Shown: one piece after another, positions 51,724-61,402 of the stretch | How the letters are laid out: each line of letters opens with the position of its first letter | Numbering within the stretch: position 1 is the stretch's first letter | NCBI RefSeq assembly: GCF_026339955.1 | Contig: NZ_JAPEPW010000001.1 | Span: 1,178,001-1,242,000 of the forward strand | Direction of reading: 5' to 3' | From: Streptomyces sp. NBC_01549 | GTDB lineage: Bacteria; Actinomycetota; Actinomycetes; Streptomycetales; Streptomycetaceae | Length of the DNA: 64,000 nucleotides | Position numbers and translations under genes: made by a program | The notes under the pieces: generated by a model | Databases searched by the model: none | Told to the model about the DNA's origin: nothing | The model's input: the letters and a program-made list of their open reading frames with translations, nothing else

Positions 51724-52050
51724 GGACACGGGGGCTTCACGAACAAGCCAAACCCGGAGGTTCCAGGGCGGCCGGCGAAGCGGCGGTCGACGGGTTCGTA
51801 TACCGAACATGACCAACCGGAGAACGAACCAATTCCAGCCAAGTTCCTGACGCGGTCCTGACAGAAAGCGAGATCTGCTGCCACTCTTGCCCACGGCAAC
51901 TTCACAGCAACCTCACAGCACCACCCGCTGTGTCGCTGCCGTAGACCCCCATGCAACTGGTTCCGCGTTCCGCCCTGTTCTGCCCGGACGGGTACCCACC
52001 CCGCCCGGATCCCCACTGGCCGCGCGAGCCGTGGCCACGCAGAAGGAGTC
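51724..52050. other. Intergenic region upstream of the first M4 protease
   Basis: About 330 bases without a supported gene. It should contain the end of the transporter operon and the protease promoter. No strong hairpin or repeat is seen. Confidence 0.5.
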
Positions 52051-52054
52051 AGTG

Positions 52055-54091
52055 TTGAGCAGCAGTTCCTCCCACAGACGCACCTCCCACACCACTCAGC
52101 GCCGTGTCGCGGCCGTCGCCCTCGTCGGCGTCTCCGCACTGCTGGCCGCGGCCGTCCAGTCGGGCGCCGCGAGCGCGGCCCCCCAGAAATCCTCCCTCGG
52201 CAAGATCAACCGAGGTTCTCTCGCCGTCCAGCTCACGCCTTCGCAGCGCGCCGAGCTGATACGCGACGCGGACGCCGCCAAGGCGGCGACCGCCAAGGAC
52301 CTCGGCCTCGGGGCCGACGAGAAGCTCGTCGCCCGCGACGTCATCAAGGACGCGGACGGCACGGTCCACACCCGCTACGAGCGCACCTACGCGGGGCTCC
52401 CGGTCCTCGGCGGCGACCTGGTGGTCGACACCACCAAGGCCGGCAGGACCGAGCGCGTCATCAAGGCGACGCGGGCCTCCCTCAAGGTCGCCTCGCTCAC
52501 GCCCGCCATCGCCGCCTCGAAGGCGGAGAAGCAGGCCCTCTCCCTCGCCAAGGCCGACGGTTCGAAGAAGACCGACGCCGACCGGGCGCCCCGCAAGGTG
52601 ATCTGGGCGGCGGACGGCAAGCCGACCCTGGCATACGAGACGGTCGTCGGCGGCTTCCAGGACGACGGGACGCCGAACCAGCTGCACGTCATCACCGACG
52701 CGGCCACCGGCAAGAAGCTCTACGAGTACCAGGGCATCGAGACCGGCATCGGCAACACCCAGTACAGCGGGCAGGTGACGCTGACCACCACGCAGTCGGG
52801 CTCCAACTACACGCTCACCGACGGCGCGCGCGGCGGCCACAAGACGTACAACCTCAACCGCGGTACGTCCGGCACCGGCACCCTGTTCTCGCAGACCAGC
52901 GACACCTGGGGCAACGGCACCACGTCGAACGCCGCCACCGCGGGCGCCGACGCCCACTACGGCGCCGCCGAGACATGGGACTTCTACAAGAACACCTTCG
53001 GCCGCAGCGGCATCAAGAACAACGGCGTGGGTGCCTACTCCCGGGTCCACTACGGCAACGCGTACATCAACGCGTTCTGGGACGACAGCTGCTTCTGCAT
53101 GACGTACGGCGACGGGGCCGGCAACGCGGACCCGCTGACCGCCATCGACGTGGCGGGCCACGAGATGAGCCACGGTGTCACCTCCAACACCGCGGGTCTC
53201 AACTACAGCGGTGAGTCCGGCGGTCTGAACGAGGCGACCTCCGACATCTTCGGCACCGGCGTCGAGTTCTACGCGGGCAACTCCAGCGATGTCGGCGACT
53301 ACCTCATCGGCGAGAAGATCGACATCAACGGCGACGGCACCCCGCTGCGCTACATGGACAAGCCCAGCAAGGACGGCGGCTCGGCGGACAACTGGTCCTC
53401 CAGCGTGGGCGGTCTCGACGTCCACTACTCGTCCGGCGTCGCCAACCACTTCTTCTACCTGCTGAGCGAGGGCAGCGGCGCCAAGGTCATCAACGGCGTC
53501 AGCTACAACTCGCCGACCGCCGACGGCCTTCCGGTCACCGGCATCGGCCGCGACAAGGCCCTGCAGATCTGGTACCGGGCGCTCACCACGAAGTTCACCT
53601 CGACCACCAACTACGCGGCGGCCCGCACCGGCACGCTCGCGGCGGCGGGCGAGCTGTACGGCACGACGAGCGCCGAGTACACGGCGGTGCAGAACGCCTG
53701 GGCGGCCGTGAAGGTCGGCTCGCGTCCGGGCGGTGGCACCGGTACGTCGTTCGAGAACACCGGCGACGTATCGATTCCGGACAACGGAGCGGCGGTCACG
53801 TCCTCGGTCACGGTCACCGGCCGTACCGGCAACGCCCCGTCGAACCTTCTGGTCGACGTGGACATCGTGCACACCTGGCGCGGTGACCTGGTCGTGGACC
53901 TGCTGGCCCCGGACGGCACGGTGTACCCCCTGAAGGCCTTCAGTTCCTCCGACTCGGCGGACAACGTCCAGGAGACCTACACGGTCGACGCGTCCTCCGA
54001 AGTCGCCAACGGCACCTGGAAGTTGAGGGTCCAGGACAAGGCCGCGCAGGACACCGGCTACATCAACAGCTGGAAGCTGACGTTCCCGTAG
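52055..54091 (+). CDS. Secreted M4-family (thermolysin-like) metalloprotease with P-domain
   Basis: 678 residues from TTG 52055, 6 nt after AAGGAG (GTG 52052 is also possible). A signal peptide (RRVAAVALVGVSALLAAAVQ, then ASA-A) is followed by an FTP/PepSY propeptide (YERTYAGLPVLGGDLVV). The catalytic domain has AGHEMSHGVT (HExxH) and GGLNEATSDIFG with the third zinc-ligand Glu, plus DVHYSSGVANHFFYLLSEGS. The last 115 residues form a convertase P-domain (VDIVHTWRGDLVVDLLAPDG). An extracellular endoprotease, activated by propeptide removal. Confidence 0.95.
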   Translation: MSSSSSHRRTSHTTQRRVAAVALVGVSALLAAAVQSGAASAAPQKSSLGKINRGSLAVQLTPSQRAELIRDADAAKAATAKDLGLGADEKLVARDVIKDADGTVHTRYERTYAGLPVLGGDLVVDTTKAGRTERVIKATRASLKVASLTPAIAASKAEKQALSLAKADGSKKTDADRAPRKVIWAADGKPTLAYETVVGGFQDDGTPNQLHVITDAATGKKLYEYQGIETGIGNTQYSGQVTLTTTQSGSNYTLTDGARGGHKTYNLNRGTSGTGTLFSQTSDTWGNGTTSNAATAGADAHYGAAETWDFYKNTFGRSGIKNNGVGAYSRVHYGNAYINAFWDDSCFCMTYGDGAGNADPLTAIDVAGHEMSHGVTSNTAGLNYSGESGGLNEATSDIFGTGVEFYAGNSSDVGDYLIGEKIDINGDGTPLRYMDKPSKDGGSADNWSSSVGGLDVHYSSGVANHFFYLLSEGSGAKVINGVSYNSPTADGLPVTGIGRDKALQIWYRALTTKFTSTTNYAAARTGTLAAAGELYGTTSAEYTAVQNAWAAVKVGSRPGGGTGTSFENTGDVSIPDNGAAVTSSVTVTGRTGNAPSNLLVDVDIVHTWRGDLVVDLLAPDGTVYPLKAFSSSDSADNVQETYTVDASSEVANGTWKLRVQDKAAQDTGYINSWKLTFP

Positions 54092-54116
54092 GCCGCGCTT
54101 GAACACACGGCACCGA

Positions 54117-54157
54117 GAGGGCGCCGCCCTGGGGTCCGGCCCCGGGGCGGCGCCCTC
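54117..54157 (+). terminator. 18-bp hairpin with T-run after the first M4 gene
   Basis: Arms 54117-54134 and 54140-54157 pair with one mismatch around a 5-base loop and are followed by TTT, 25 bases past the stop. Confidence 0.85.
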
Positions 54158-54387
54158 TTTGCCGTGCCATGACCCCGCTTTTGTTGCCGCTTGACCAAGA
54201 TCGAGATCCGCGCAACGAACAGTGATCTTCATTCAGCGGACGCTTTTCGGCCAAGGTTTCATCGCCCTCCTGACATGTACGCGTCCTGGATGTCACTCTT
54301 CCACCGCACGGCTCACCCGCACCGCAACTTCACACCTTCCGTACGGCCACCCCACGCCGTCCGGTCGCCCCCACAAGAGGAGATTGC

Positions 54388-56046
54388 GTGACCCCCCTCT
54401 ACGCGCGTCACAAGCGCACCACTCTGGCCATCGCCACCGCTGTGGCTGCCGGAGCACTGCTCACCACCGGTCTGACCACCGGTGCCTCCGCCCAGACCGA
54501 GTCGGCCGCCGCCAAGGCGAAGCTCCCCGGCGCCACGGTCCTGCTCTCCAACGCCGCACGCACGAGCCTGATCCAGAAGGCCGACGCGGCCGCGCCCGAG
54601 ACCGCCCAGCAGATAGGCCTCGGCGCCAAGGAGAAGCTCGTCGTCAGAGACGTCCTCAAGGACGCGGACGGCACGGTGCACACCCGCTACGAGCGCACGT
54701 ACAACGGTCTTCCGGTCCTCGGCGGCGACCTGATCGTCCACGAGTCCAAGGCCGGCAAGACCGAGGGCGTCACCAAGGCCGTGAAGACGGCCATCAAGGT
54801 CGCCTCGCTGAAGCCGCAGGTCACCACCGCGAAGGCCGAGAAGCAGGCTCTCACCCTCGCGAAGGCCGCCGGCTCGGAGAAGACCACGGCCGACCGGGCC
54901 CCCCGCAAGGTGATCTGGGCCGCCACCGGCAAGCCCACCCTCGCCTACGAGACGGTCGTCGGCGGTCTCCAGGACGACGGCACCCCCAACGAGCTGCACG
55001 TCATCACCGACGCGGCCACCGGCAAGAAGCTCTACGAGTACCAGGGCATCGAGACCGGCACCGGCAAGACCCTCTACTCGGGCACGGTCACGCTCAACAC
55101 CACCCTGTCGGGCTCGACGTACCAGCTGACCGACGGCACCCGCGGCAGCCACAAGACGTACAACAAGTCGCACACCACCTCCTCCTCCGCGGGCACCCTG
55201 TTCACCGACGCGGACGACACCTGGGGCACCGGCGCGGCCTCCTCGTCCACCACCGACCAGACCGCGGCCGCCGACGCCGCGTACGGCGCGCAGGAGACGT
55301 GGGACTTCTACAAGAACACCTTCGGCCGCAGCGGCATCAAGAACAACGGCGTCGGCGCGTACTCCCGCGTCCACTACGGCAACGCGTACGTCAACGCGTT
55401 CTGGGACGACAGCTGCTTCTGCATGACGTACGGCGACGGCTCCGGGAACACCCACCCGCTGACCTCGCTGGACGTGGCCGGCCACGAGATGAGCCACGGC
55501 GTCACCGCCAACACGGCCGGTCTCAACTACTCGGGCGAGTCCGGCGGCCTGAACGAGGCGACCTCCGACATCTTCGGCACCGGCGTCGAGTTCTACGCGG
55601 GCAACTCCTCCGACGTGGGTGACTACCTCATCGGCGAGAAGATCAACATCAACGGCGACGGCACCCCGCTGCGCTACATGGACCAGCCCAGCAAGGACGG
55701 CGGCTCCGCCAACTACTGGTCCTCCTCGGTCGGCAACCTCGACGTGCACTACTCGTCCGGTGTCGCCAACCACTTCTTCTACCTGCTGTCCGAGGGCAGC
55801 GGCGCGAAGACGATCAACGGGGTCTCCTACAACTCCCCGACGTACAACGGCTCGACGGTCACCGGCATCGGCCGCGCCAAGGCCCTGCAGATCTGGTACA
55901 AGGCGCTGACGACGTACATGACGTCGACGACCAACTACAAGGCCGCCCGCACGGCCACGCTCTCGGCGGCCTCCGCGCTGTACGGCTCCACCAGCACGGA
56001 GTACGCGACGGTGGCCGCGGCCTGGACCGCGGTCAACGTGAGCTAG
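54388..56046 (+). CDS. Secreted M4-family metalloprotease, paralogue without P-domain
   Basis: 552 residues from GTG 54388, with AAGAGGAG upstream. The signal peptide, propeptide (YERTYNGLPVLGGDLIV) and catalytic domain (AGHEMSHGVT, GGLNEATSDIFGTGVEFYAG) closely follow the preceding gene. It ends at VAAAWTAVNVS, where the first copy continues into its P-domain. The strong similarity over about 530 residues shows tandem duplication with gain or loss of the P-domain. Each copy has its own promoter region and terminator. Confidence 0.95.
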   Translation: MTPLYARHKRTTLAIATAVAAGALLTTGLTTGASAQTESAAAKAKLPGATVLLSNAARTSLIQKADAAAPETAQQIGLGAKEKLVVRDVLKDADGTVHTRYERTYNGLPVLGGDLIVHESKAGKTEGVTKAVKTAIKVASLKPQVTTAKAEKQALTLAKAAGSEKTTADRAPRKVIWAATGKPTLAYETVVGGLQDDGTPNELHVITDAATGKKLYEYQGIETGTGKTLYSGTVTLNTTLSGSTYQLTDGTRGSHKTYNKSHTTSSSAGTLFTDADDTWGTGAASSSTTDQTAAADAAYGAQETWDFYKNTFGRSGIKNNGVGAYSRVHYGNAYVNAFWDDSCFCMTYGDGSGNTHPLTSLDVAGHEMSHGVTANTAGLNYSGESGGLNEATSDIFGTGVEFYAGNSSDVGDYLIGEKININGDGTPLRYMDQPSKDGGSANYWSSSVGNLDVHYSSGVANHFFYLLSEGSGAKTINGVSYNSPTYNGSTVTGIGRAKALQIWYKALTTYMTSTTNYKAARTATLSAASALYGSTSTEYATVAAAWTAVNVS

Positions 56047-56082
56047 TGCCCCCGGGGTCCCAGGGACCCACCTAGGCACCTT

Positions 56083-56121
56083 GGGCGGTACCCGGAGAGA
56101 AGGCATCTCCGGGTACCGCCC
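56083..56121 (+). terminator. 16-bp hairpin after the second M4 gene
   Basis: GGGCGGTACCCGGAGA and its complement surround a 7-base loop, 37 bases past the stop and 13 bases before the next start. Confidence 0.85.
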
Positions 56122-56133
56122 TACGCTGTCCCC

Positions 56134-56649
56134 ATGGTCTCCCCGGACAACCCCTTCACCTACGAGGACGTGGGCGCGACGCGCGACGGCCGCTGCCCGC
56201 CGGGGTTCCACCCCCTGCACCTGCGCACCCGCGTCGGCGAGGGCGAGGCCGTCTTCCGCGCCGCCTCCGAGGCCGTCATGACCTGGGAGATGCACCGCGC
56301 GATGGGTGTGGGCATCACCGCCACCGCCGACAAGGCGGCCCCCGGAGTCGACGTCACCGTCGGACTCGGCCCCCTCACGGCCCCCTGCCGTGTGGTCTGG
56401 ACGGTCGAGGAGTACCGCCGGGCCGGCTGGGCCTACGGCACCCTGCCCGGCCACCCCGAGCGCGGCGAGGAGGCCTTCGTGGTCGACCGCACGGGCGACG
56501 GCACGGTCTGGCTGACCGTGACCGCCTTCAGCCGTGCGGCCAAGTGGTACACCCGTGCGGGCGGGCCGGCGACCCGCGGACTCCAGCAGGCCTACGCGCG
56601 GCGCTGCGGGACGGTACTGCGCCGGATGTGCGCGGGGTTCGAACCGTAG
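56134..56649 (+). CDS. DUF1990 protein
   Basis: 171 residues. The family pattern is visible: FTYEDVGATRDGRCPPGFH at the N-terminus, VGEGEAVFRAASEAVMTWEM HRAMG, and GTLPGHPERGEEAFVVDR with the final FSRAAKWYTRAGG. DUF1990 proteins are small, single-domain and of unsettled function. The start lies only 13 bases after a terminator hairpin, so the promoter must overlap the hairpin or transcription reads through. Confidence 0.88.
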   Translation: MVSPDNPFTYEDVGATRDGRCPPGFHPLHLRTRVGEGEAVFRAASEAVMTWEMHRAMGVGITATADKAAPGVDVTVGLGPLTAPCRVVWTVEEYRRAGWAYGTLPGHPERGEEAFVVDRTGDGTVWLTVTAFSRAAKWYTRAGGPATRGLQQAYARRCGTVLRRMCAGFEP

Positions 56650-56677
56650 GCCGCGGCTGGACCCGTAGGCCGCGCCC

Positions 56678-59308
56678 TCAGCGCATGAGGACCCCGGCCT
56701 CCTCCCCCACCTCCTCCGAAGGCACCGTCACCAGGCCCAGCTCGGCGCCGGACGCGAGCAGCCGGTGCGTGGGGAGAATGCGGACCGTGTAGCCGAACGG
56801 GCCGGTGCGGTCGAGGGAGAGCGGACCCTCGTACGCCCACCGCCCTTCCGGGTCCGGACCGCCCACCGGTTTCAGCGGGACGCAGCTCGCGTCCGCGATC
56901 CGGTCCTGCGAGTCGACGCGGCCCGAGACCGCCTGGACCTCGACGTCGTCCGGGGCGAGGTCGGCCAGCGCCACGCGCACCCGCAGGGAGAGGGTCGTGC
57001 CCAGTTCGGCGGTCGTGGTGGCGGCCGAGGCCTCCAGATGGTCGACCGTGACCCGGGGCCAGGCCGCCCGGACGCGGGACTTCCAGACCGCCAGCTCGCG
57101 AGCCGTGTCCGGGGCGAGGGAACGGTGCGCGCGGGCCGCCGGGGCGTACAGGCGCTCCACGTACTCGCGCACCATCCGGCCCGCCAGGACCTTCGGGCCG
57201 AGCTGGGTCAGCGTCTGGCGGACCATCTCGATCCAGCGGTCGGGCAGCCCGCCCTGGCCCCGCTCGTAGAAGCGCGGCGCCACACGCTGTTCGAGCAGCT
57301 CGTAGAGGGCCGCCGCCTCCAGGTCGTCACGGCGGTCGTCGTCGGTCGCCGTACCGTCCGCCGTCGGAATCGCCCAGCCGAAGTCCGGCTGGAACCACTC
57401 GTCCCACCAGCCGTCCAGGACGGAGAGGTTGAGACAGCCGTTGAGCGCCGCCTTCATACCGGACGTGCCACAGGCCTCCAGCGGACGGAGCGGGTTGTTC
57501 AGCCAGATGTCGCAGCCGGGGTAGAGCTTCTGCGCCATCGCCATCCCGTAGTCCGGGAGGAAGACGATGCGGTGGCGTACGCGCGGGTCGTCCGCGAACC
57601 GGACCAGCTCCTGGACGAGTCGCTTGCCGCCGTCGTCGGCGGGGTGCGCCTTGCCCGCGACCACGATCTGGACCGGGCGTTCGGCGTGCAGGAGGAGGTC
57701 CATCAGCCGGTCGCGGTCGCGCAGCATCAGGGTCAGGCGTTTGTAGGACGGGACGCGGCGCGCGAATCCGATCGTGAGGACGTCCGGGTCCAGCACCCCG
57801 TCGATCCAGCCGAGTTCGGCCGTACCGGCGCCGCGTTGGCGCCAGGAGGCGTGCAGGCGTTCCCGTACCTCGAGCACCAGCTGCTCGCGCAGCACCCGGC
57901 GCAGGTCCCAGATCTCCTGGTCGGCGATGTCCGCCACCGCGTCCCAGCGGTCCGAGCCGCCGACCGTCATCGCGTCCTCGGTGCGCTGGGCGCCGATCTG
58001 GCGGGCGCCGAGACGGAAGACCTCCGGTGCCACCCAGGTCGGTGCGTGCACGCCGTTGGTGACCGAGGTGATCGGTACCTCGTCGGGGTCGAAACCCGGC
58101 CACAGGCCGGCGAACATCTCGCGGCTGACCTGCCCGTGGAGCAGCGACACCCCGTTGGCCCGCTGGCCGAGCCTGAGCCCCATCACCGCCATGTTGAAGA
58201 CGTTCGGATCACCACCCGGGTAGGTCTCCATGCCGAGGCCGAGGATCCGCTCGACGTCGATGCGGGGGAGTTCCGCGTCCGGGCCGAAGTGGTGGGCGAC
58301 CAGTTCGCGGTCGAAGCGGTCGATGCCCGCGGGGACGGGGGTGTGGGTGGTGAAGACGGTACCGGCGCGGACGGATTCCAGGGCGGCCTCGAAGTCCAGC
58401 CCGTCGTCCCCCTCGCCGAGTTCCGCGATGCGCTCCAGGCCGAGGAAGCCCGCGTGGCCCTCGTTGGTGTGGAACACCTCGGGCTGGGCGTGGCCGGTGA
58501 GCCTGCAGTACGTGCGTACGGCGCGCACTCCGCCGATGCCCAGCAGCATCTCCTGCAGCAGCCGGTGCTCGCTGCCGCCGCCGTACAGCCGGTCGGTCAC
58601 CCCGCGTTCGCCGAGGTCGTTCTCCTCGACGTCGGAGTCGAGCATGAGGAGCGGGACGCGGCCGACCTGGGCCAGCCAGATGCGGGCGCGCAGGGCGCGG
58701 CCGCCCGGGAGGGCGAGGGTGACCTGGGCCGGGGTTCCGTCGGATTCACGCAGGGGTACGAGAGGCAGTTCATTGGGGTCGAGGACGGGATAGTGCTCCT
58801 GTTGCCAGCCGTCGCGGGACAGGGACTGGCGGAAGTAGCCGTGGCGGTAGAGAAGTCCTACGCCGATGAGAGGTACGCCCAGGTCGCTGGCGGCCTTGAG
58901 GTGGTCGCCGGCGAGGATTCCGAGGCCTCCGGAGTACTGGGGCAGGGCGGCGGTGATGCCGAACTCGGGTGAGAAGTAGGCGATGGCGGCGGGCAGATCG
59001 GGAATCCGGGTCTGGGTCTGATACCAGCGCTCGCCCGTCACGTAGTCGCGCAGGTCGTCCGCGACGGCGGCGAGGCGGCGCAGAAAGCGGCGGTCCTCGG
59101 CGAGTTCCGCGAGGCGCCGGGGAGGGACGTTGCCGAGCAGGCGTACGGGGTCGCCGTCGGCGGCGGTCCAGCGTTCGGGGTCGACGGACTGGAAGAGGTC
59201 GCGGGTCTCGGCGTGCCAGGACCAGCGCAGGTTGCGGGCGAGGTCACTGAGCGGGTGAAGGGCGTCGGGCAGTACGGGGCGAACGGTGAATCTGCGGATT
59301 GCCTTCAC
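56678..59308 (-). CDS. glgP: Alpha-glucan phosphorylase GlgP
   Basis: 876 residues from GTG 59308 (MKAIRRFTVRPVLPD), chosen for AAGGTGGA 4 nt upstream and the family's usual N-terminus. A GTG at 59323 is possible. GT35 phosphorylases release glucose-1-phosphate from alpha-1,4-glucan using PLP. Visible are AYFSPEFGITAALPQYSGGL G, GHAGFLGLERI, MGLRLGQRANGVSLLHGQVS and RPLEACGTSGMKAALNG, the PLP-lysine motif. The length and the N-terminal DUF3417-type region match the actinobacterial form. It runs antisense to GlgE/TreS, 2 kb apart. In many actinobacteria this gene neighbours glgE. Confidence 0.95.
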   Translation of the reverse strand: MKAIRRFTVRPVLPDALHPLSDLARNLRWSWHAETRDLFQSVDPERWTAADGDPVRLLGNVPPRRLAELAEDRRFLRRLAAVADDLRDYVTGERWYQTQTRIPDLPAAIAYFSPEFGITAALPQYSGGLGILAGDHLKAASDLGVPLIGVGLLYRHGYFRQSLSRDGWQQEHYPVLDPNELPLVPLRESDGTPAQVTLALPGGRALRARIWLAQVGRVPLLMLDSDVEENDLGERGVTDRLYGGGSEHRLLQEMLLGIGGVRAVRTYCRLTGHAQPEVFHTNEGHAGFLGLERIAELGEGDDGLDFEAALESVRAGTVFTTHTPVPAGIDRFDRELVAHHFGPDAELPRIDVERILGLGMETYPGGDPNVFNMAVMGLRLGQRANGVSLLHGQVSREMFAGLWPGFDPDEVPITSVTNGVHAPTWVAPEVFRLGARQIGAQRTEDAMTVGGSDRWDAVADIADQEIWDLRRVLREQLVLEVRERLHASWRQRGAGTAELGWIDGVLDPDVLTIGFARRVPSYKRLTLMLRDRDRLMDLLLHAERPVQIVVAGKAHPADDGGKRLVQELVRFADDPRVRHRIVFLPDYGMAMAQKLYPGCDIWLNNPLRPLEACGTSGMKAALNGCLNLSVLDGWWDEWFQPDFGWAIPTADGTATDDDRRDDLEAAALYELLEQRVAPRFYERGQGGLPDRWIEMVRQTLTQLGPKVLAGRMVREYVERLYAPAARAHRSLAPDTARELAVWKSRVRAAWPRVTVDHLEASAATTTAELGTTLSLRVRVALADLAPDDVEVQAVSGRVDSQDRIADASCVPLKPVGGPDPEGRWAYEGPLSLDRTGPFGYTVRILPTHRLLASGAELGLVTVPSEEVGEEAGVLMR

Positions 59309-59630
59309 GAGTTCCACCTTCACGAAAGACGTATGCGGCAGGGTGGGTATGCGGCAGGACGTACGTCACCCACGACGGTAGCGGCGAGGGTGTTTCCACA
59401 ACACGGCGCATCGATGAACTCCGGCGCCATGGGTGGCGGGCCGGTGGGTGGATGGGTGGGCGAGTGGGTGGGTCGGGGGCGTGGGGGCGTGTCGAGGCCG
59501 TCGCCGCCGGATCAGACGTGGGCCGGGCAAGCGAGCCGCTGCTCGATCCGAACGTAAGCGACGACCTTGCGACACACCCCCACGCCCCCTTCCGTACGCA
59601 GCCGACCACGGCCGAGTGGAACAGGGAAAT

Positions 59631-59693
59631 GCGGGGCGCAGCCCCGCCCCAGGGGCGCGGGGAACTGCGCGACCAGCCCCCACCGGCCCGCAG
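59631..59693 (+). repeat. Streptomyces-type intergenic repeat, copy 1
   Basis: A 63-base unit: a GGGGCGCAGCCCC hairpin, GGCGCGGGGAACTGCGCGA and CCCCCACCGGCCCGCAG. This unit is a frequent intergenic element in Streptomyces genomes, and a second copy follows 89 bases on. Confidence 0.8.
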
Positions 59694-59719
59694 GCAAACG
59701 AATCGGCCGGGCGGGGATT

Positions 59720-59782
59720 ACGGGGCGCAGCCCCGTCCTGGGCGCGCGGGGAACTGCGCGAACGGCCCCCACCGGCCCGCAG
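59720..59782 (+). repeat. Streptomyces-type intergenic repeat, copy 2
   Basis: Same order of blocks as copy 1 with several substitutions in the middle (GTCCTGGGCGCGCGGGG). GAACTGCGCGA and CCCCCACCGGCCCGCAG are kept. Confidence 0.8.
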
Positions 59783-60005
59783 CCGACGAACTCACCCCAA
59801 CGGTCCCACCGGCGGAGCCCTCGGCCGGAAATCGACGCACCCATTCCGCCCAACCCCCGGAGGGTATGGCCGATTCCGCCCGCATGGGCGGCCTTGTGGT
59901 GCTTCACACCACACGAGAGGCTGCCAAGTGGCGTACCCGCGGCCGCGATCGCGCACCGGTCGGCCTCGGTCGGCGTACGCCGACTTGAGGAGGGGAACTC
60001 ACGTC

Positions 60006-61208
60006 ATGGCACAGACGAGAACGTGGCGTCTGCGCTGGGCAGGATGCCTCACCGCGGTCACGACGGCCGCGGTGCTTTCGGCCATCACCCTGCCCGCGCA
60101 CGCCGCCCCGGAGGGGCGGATACTCGGCGCCGGTGACCCCGGCTCCGTCAGCGGTAGTTACATCGTGACGCTCAAGGGGGGTACGAAGGCTCCGTCATCG
60201 GCGGGTAAGGGCATCGCCGAGAAGTACGGGGCGAGAATCAGCCACACGTACGGCACCGCGCTCAACGGTTACGCGGTCGAGGTGAGCGAGAAGCAGGCGC
60301 GGCGGCTCGCGGGGGACTCCCGGGTGGCCTCCGTGGTCCAGGACACCCGGGTGACGCTCGACCACTTCGAGAAGAACCCGCCGTCCTGGGGGCTGGACCG
60401 GCTCGACCAGCCCGCGCTGCCGCTCGACAAGGGCTACACGTGGCCGGAGTCGACGGGCGCGGGCGTGACGGCGTACGTCATCGACACGGGGATTCGGATC
60501 ACGCACAAGGACTTCGGGGGGCGGGCCGGTTACGGCTGGGACTTCGTGGGCGACGACAAGTCGGCCGGGGACGGGAACGGGCACGGGACCCATGTCGCCG
60601 CGACCATCGCCGGGACGACCTACGGCGTGGCGAAGAAGGCCAAGGTCGTGTCCGTGCGGGTGCTCGACAACGCCGGGGCCGGCACCACCGCGCAGGTCAT
60701 CGCCGGTATCGACTGGGTGACCCGGCACGCGCACAAACCGGCGGTCGCCAATCTGAGCCTGGGCGGCTACGCCAACGCCCAGTTGGACGCCGCCGTACGC
60801 AACTCCATCGCCTCCGGAGTGACGTACTCGGTCGCGGCGGGCAACGACGGACTGCCCGCCGGGCTGTACTCCCCCGCCCGGGTCAAGGAGGCGCTGACGG
60901 TCGGGGCCAGTGACCAGGCCGACGCCCGGGCGAGCTTCTCCAACTTCGGTGCGGGCCTCGACCTGTTCGCGCCCGGCGTGGCGATCACTTCGGCGTCGTA
61001 CGCGAGCGACACCGGGAAGGCGACCTTCTCCGGCACGTCGATGGCGAGCCCGCATGTCGCGGGCGCGGCGGCGCTCTATCTCGCCGACCACCCGAAGGCG
61101 ACCCCGGCCCAAGTGAGCAAGGCGTTGGTCGGGCGGGCCGTCTCCGGGAAGATTCGCGGCGCGGGGTTCGGTTCGCCGAACAGGCTTCTACAGGTCGGCC
61201 GTTCATAG
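60006..61208 (+). CDS. Secreted S8-family (subtilisin/proteinase K-like) serine protease
   Basis: 400 residues from ATG 60006. The signal peptide ends near LPAHA-A. The inhibitor I9 propeptide follows (SYIVTLKGGTKAPSSAGKGI, ending RVASVVQD), then the catalytic triad: AYVIDTGIR (Asp), GHGTHVAATIAG (His) and FSGTSMASPHVAGAAALYLA (Ser). VAAGND is the oxyanion Asn strand. This is an extracellular protease cleared of its propeptide after export. It has its own promoter region and is not part of the GlgE operon. Confidence 0.96.
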   Translation: MAQTRTWRLRWAGCLTAVTTAAVLSAITLPAHAAPEGRILGAGDPGSVSGSYIVTLKGGTKAPSSAGKGIAEKYGARISHTYGTALNGYAVEVSEKQARRLAGDSRVASVVQDTRVTLDHFEKNPPSWGLDRLDQPALPLDKGYTWPESTGAGVTAYVIDTGIRITHKDFGGRAGYGWDFVGDDKSAGDGNGHGTHVAATIAGTTYGVAKKAKVVSVRVLDNAGAGTTAQVIAGIDWVTRHAHKPAVANLSLGGYANAQLDAAVRNSIASGVTYSVAAGNDGLPAGLYSPARVKEALTVGASDQADARASFSNFGAGLDLFAPGVAITSASYASDTGKATFSGTSMASPHVAGAAALYLADHPKATPAQVSKALVGRAVSGKIRGAGFGSPNRLLQVGRS

Positions 61209-61402
61209 CGAACCGCCGCAGCAGGCACCGGCCTCGCCCGTCGAACGAGGCCGGTCCTGTGTGTAGACATACGCGTAAGTAGTTAGCAACCTGCCGGATT
61301 GCTCACCCGAATAGGGTGGGAAGGCTCCCCCGGTACGCCCCGCAGGCCCCACCTCCCCACACCGTCATCCGCCCACCCACGTTGACGCGGACAGGAGCGG
61401 TC

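Larger units (their letters stand above)
59324..60005. other. Intergenic region with two intergenic repeat copies
   Basis: About 680 bases between GlgP and the S8 protease. It holds the two repeat copies listed separately. The last 20 bases carry the GAGGAGGGG ribosome site of the protease. No gene is supported. Confidence 0.6.

Noticed and set aside
52049..54232. Minus-strand frame of 727 codons
   Set aside because: Antisense to the M4 protease. A similar shadow occurs over its paralogue, as expected from shared sequence and not from function.
59628..59790. CRISPR array
   Set aside because: Only two repeat units, over 60 bases each, with internal hairpins and no regular spacers or cas genes.
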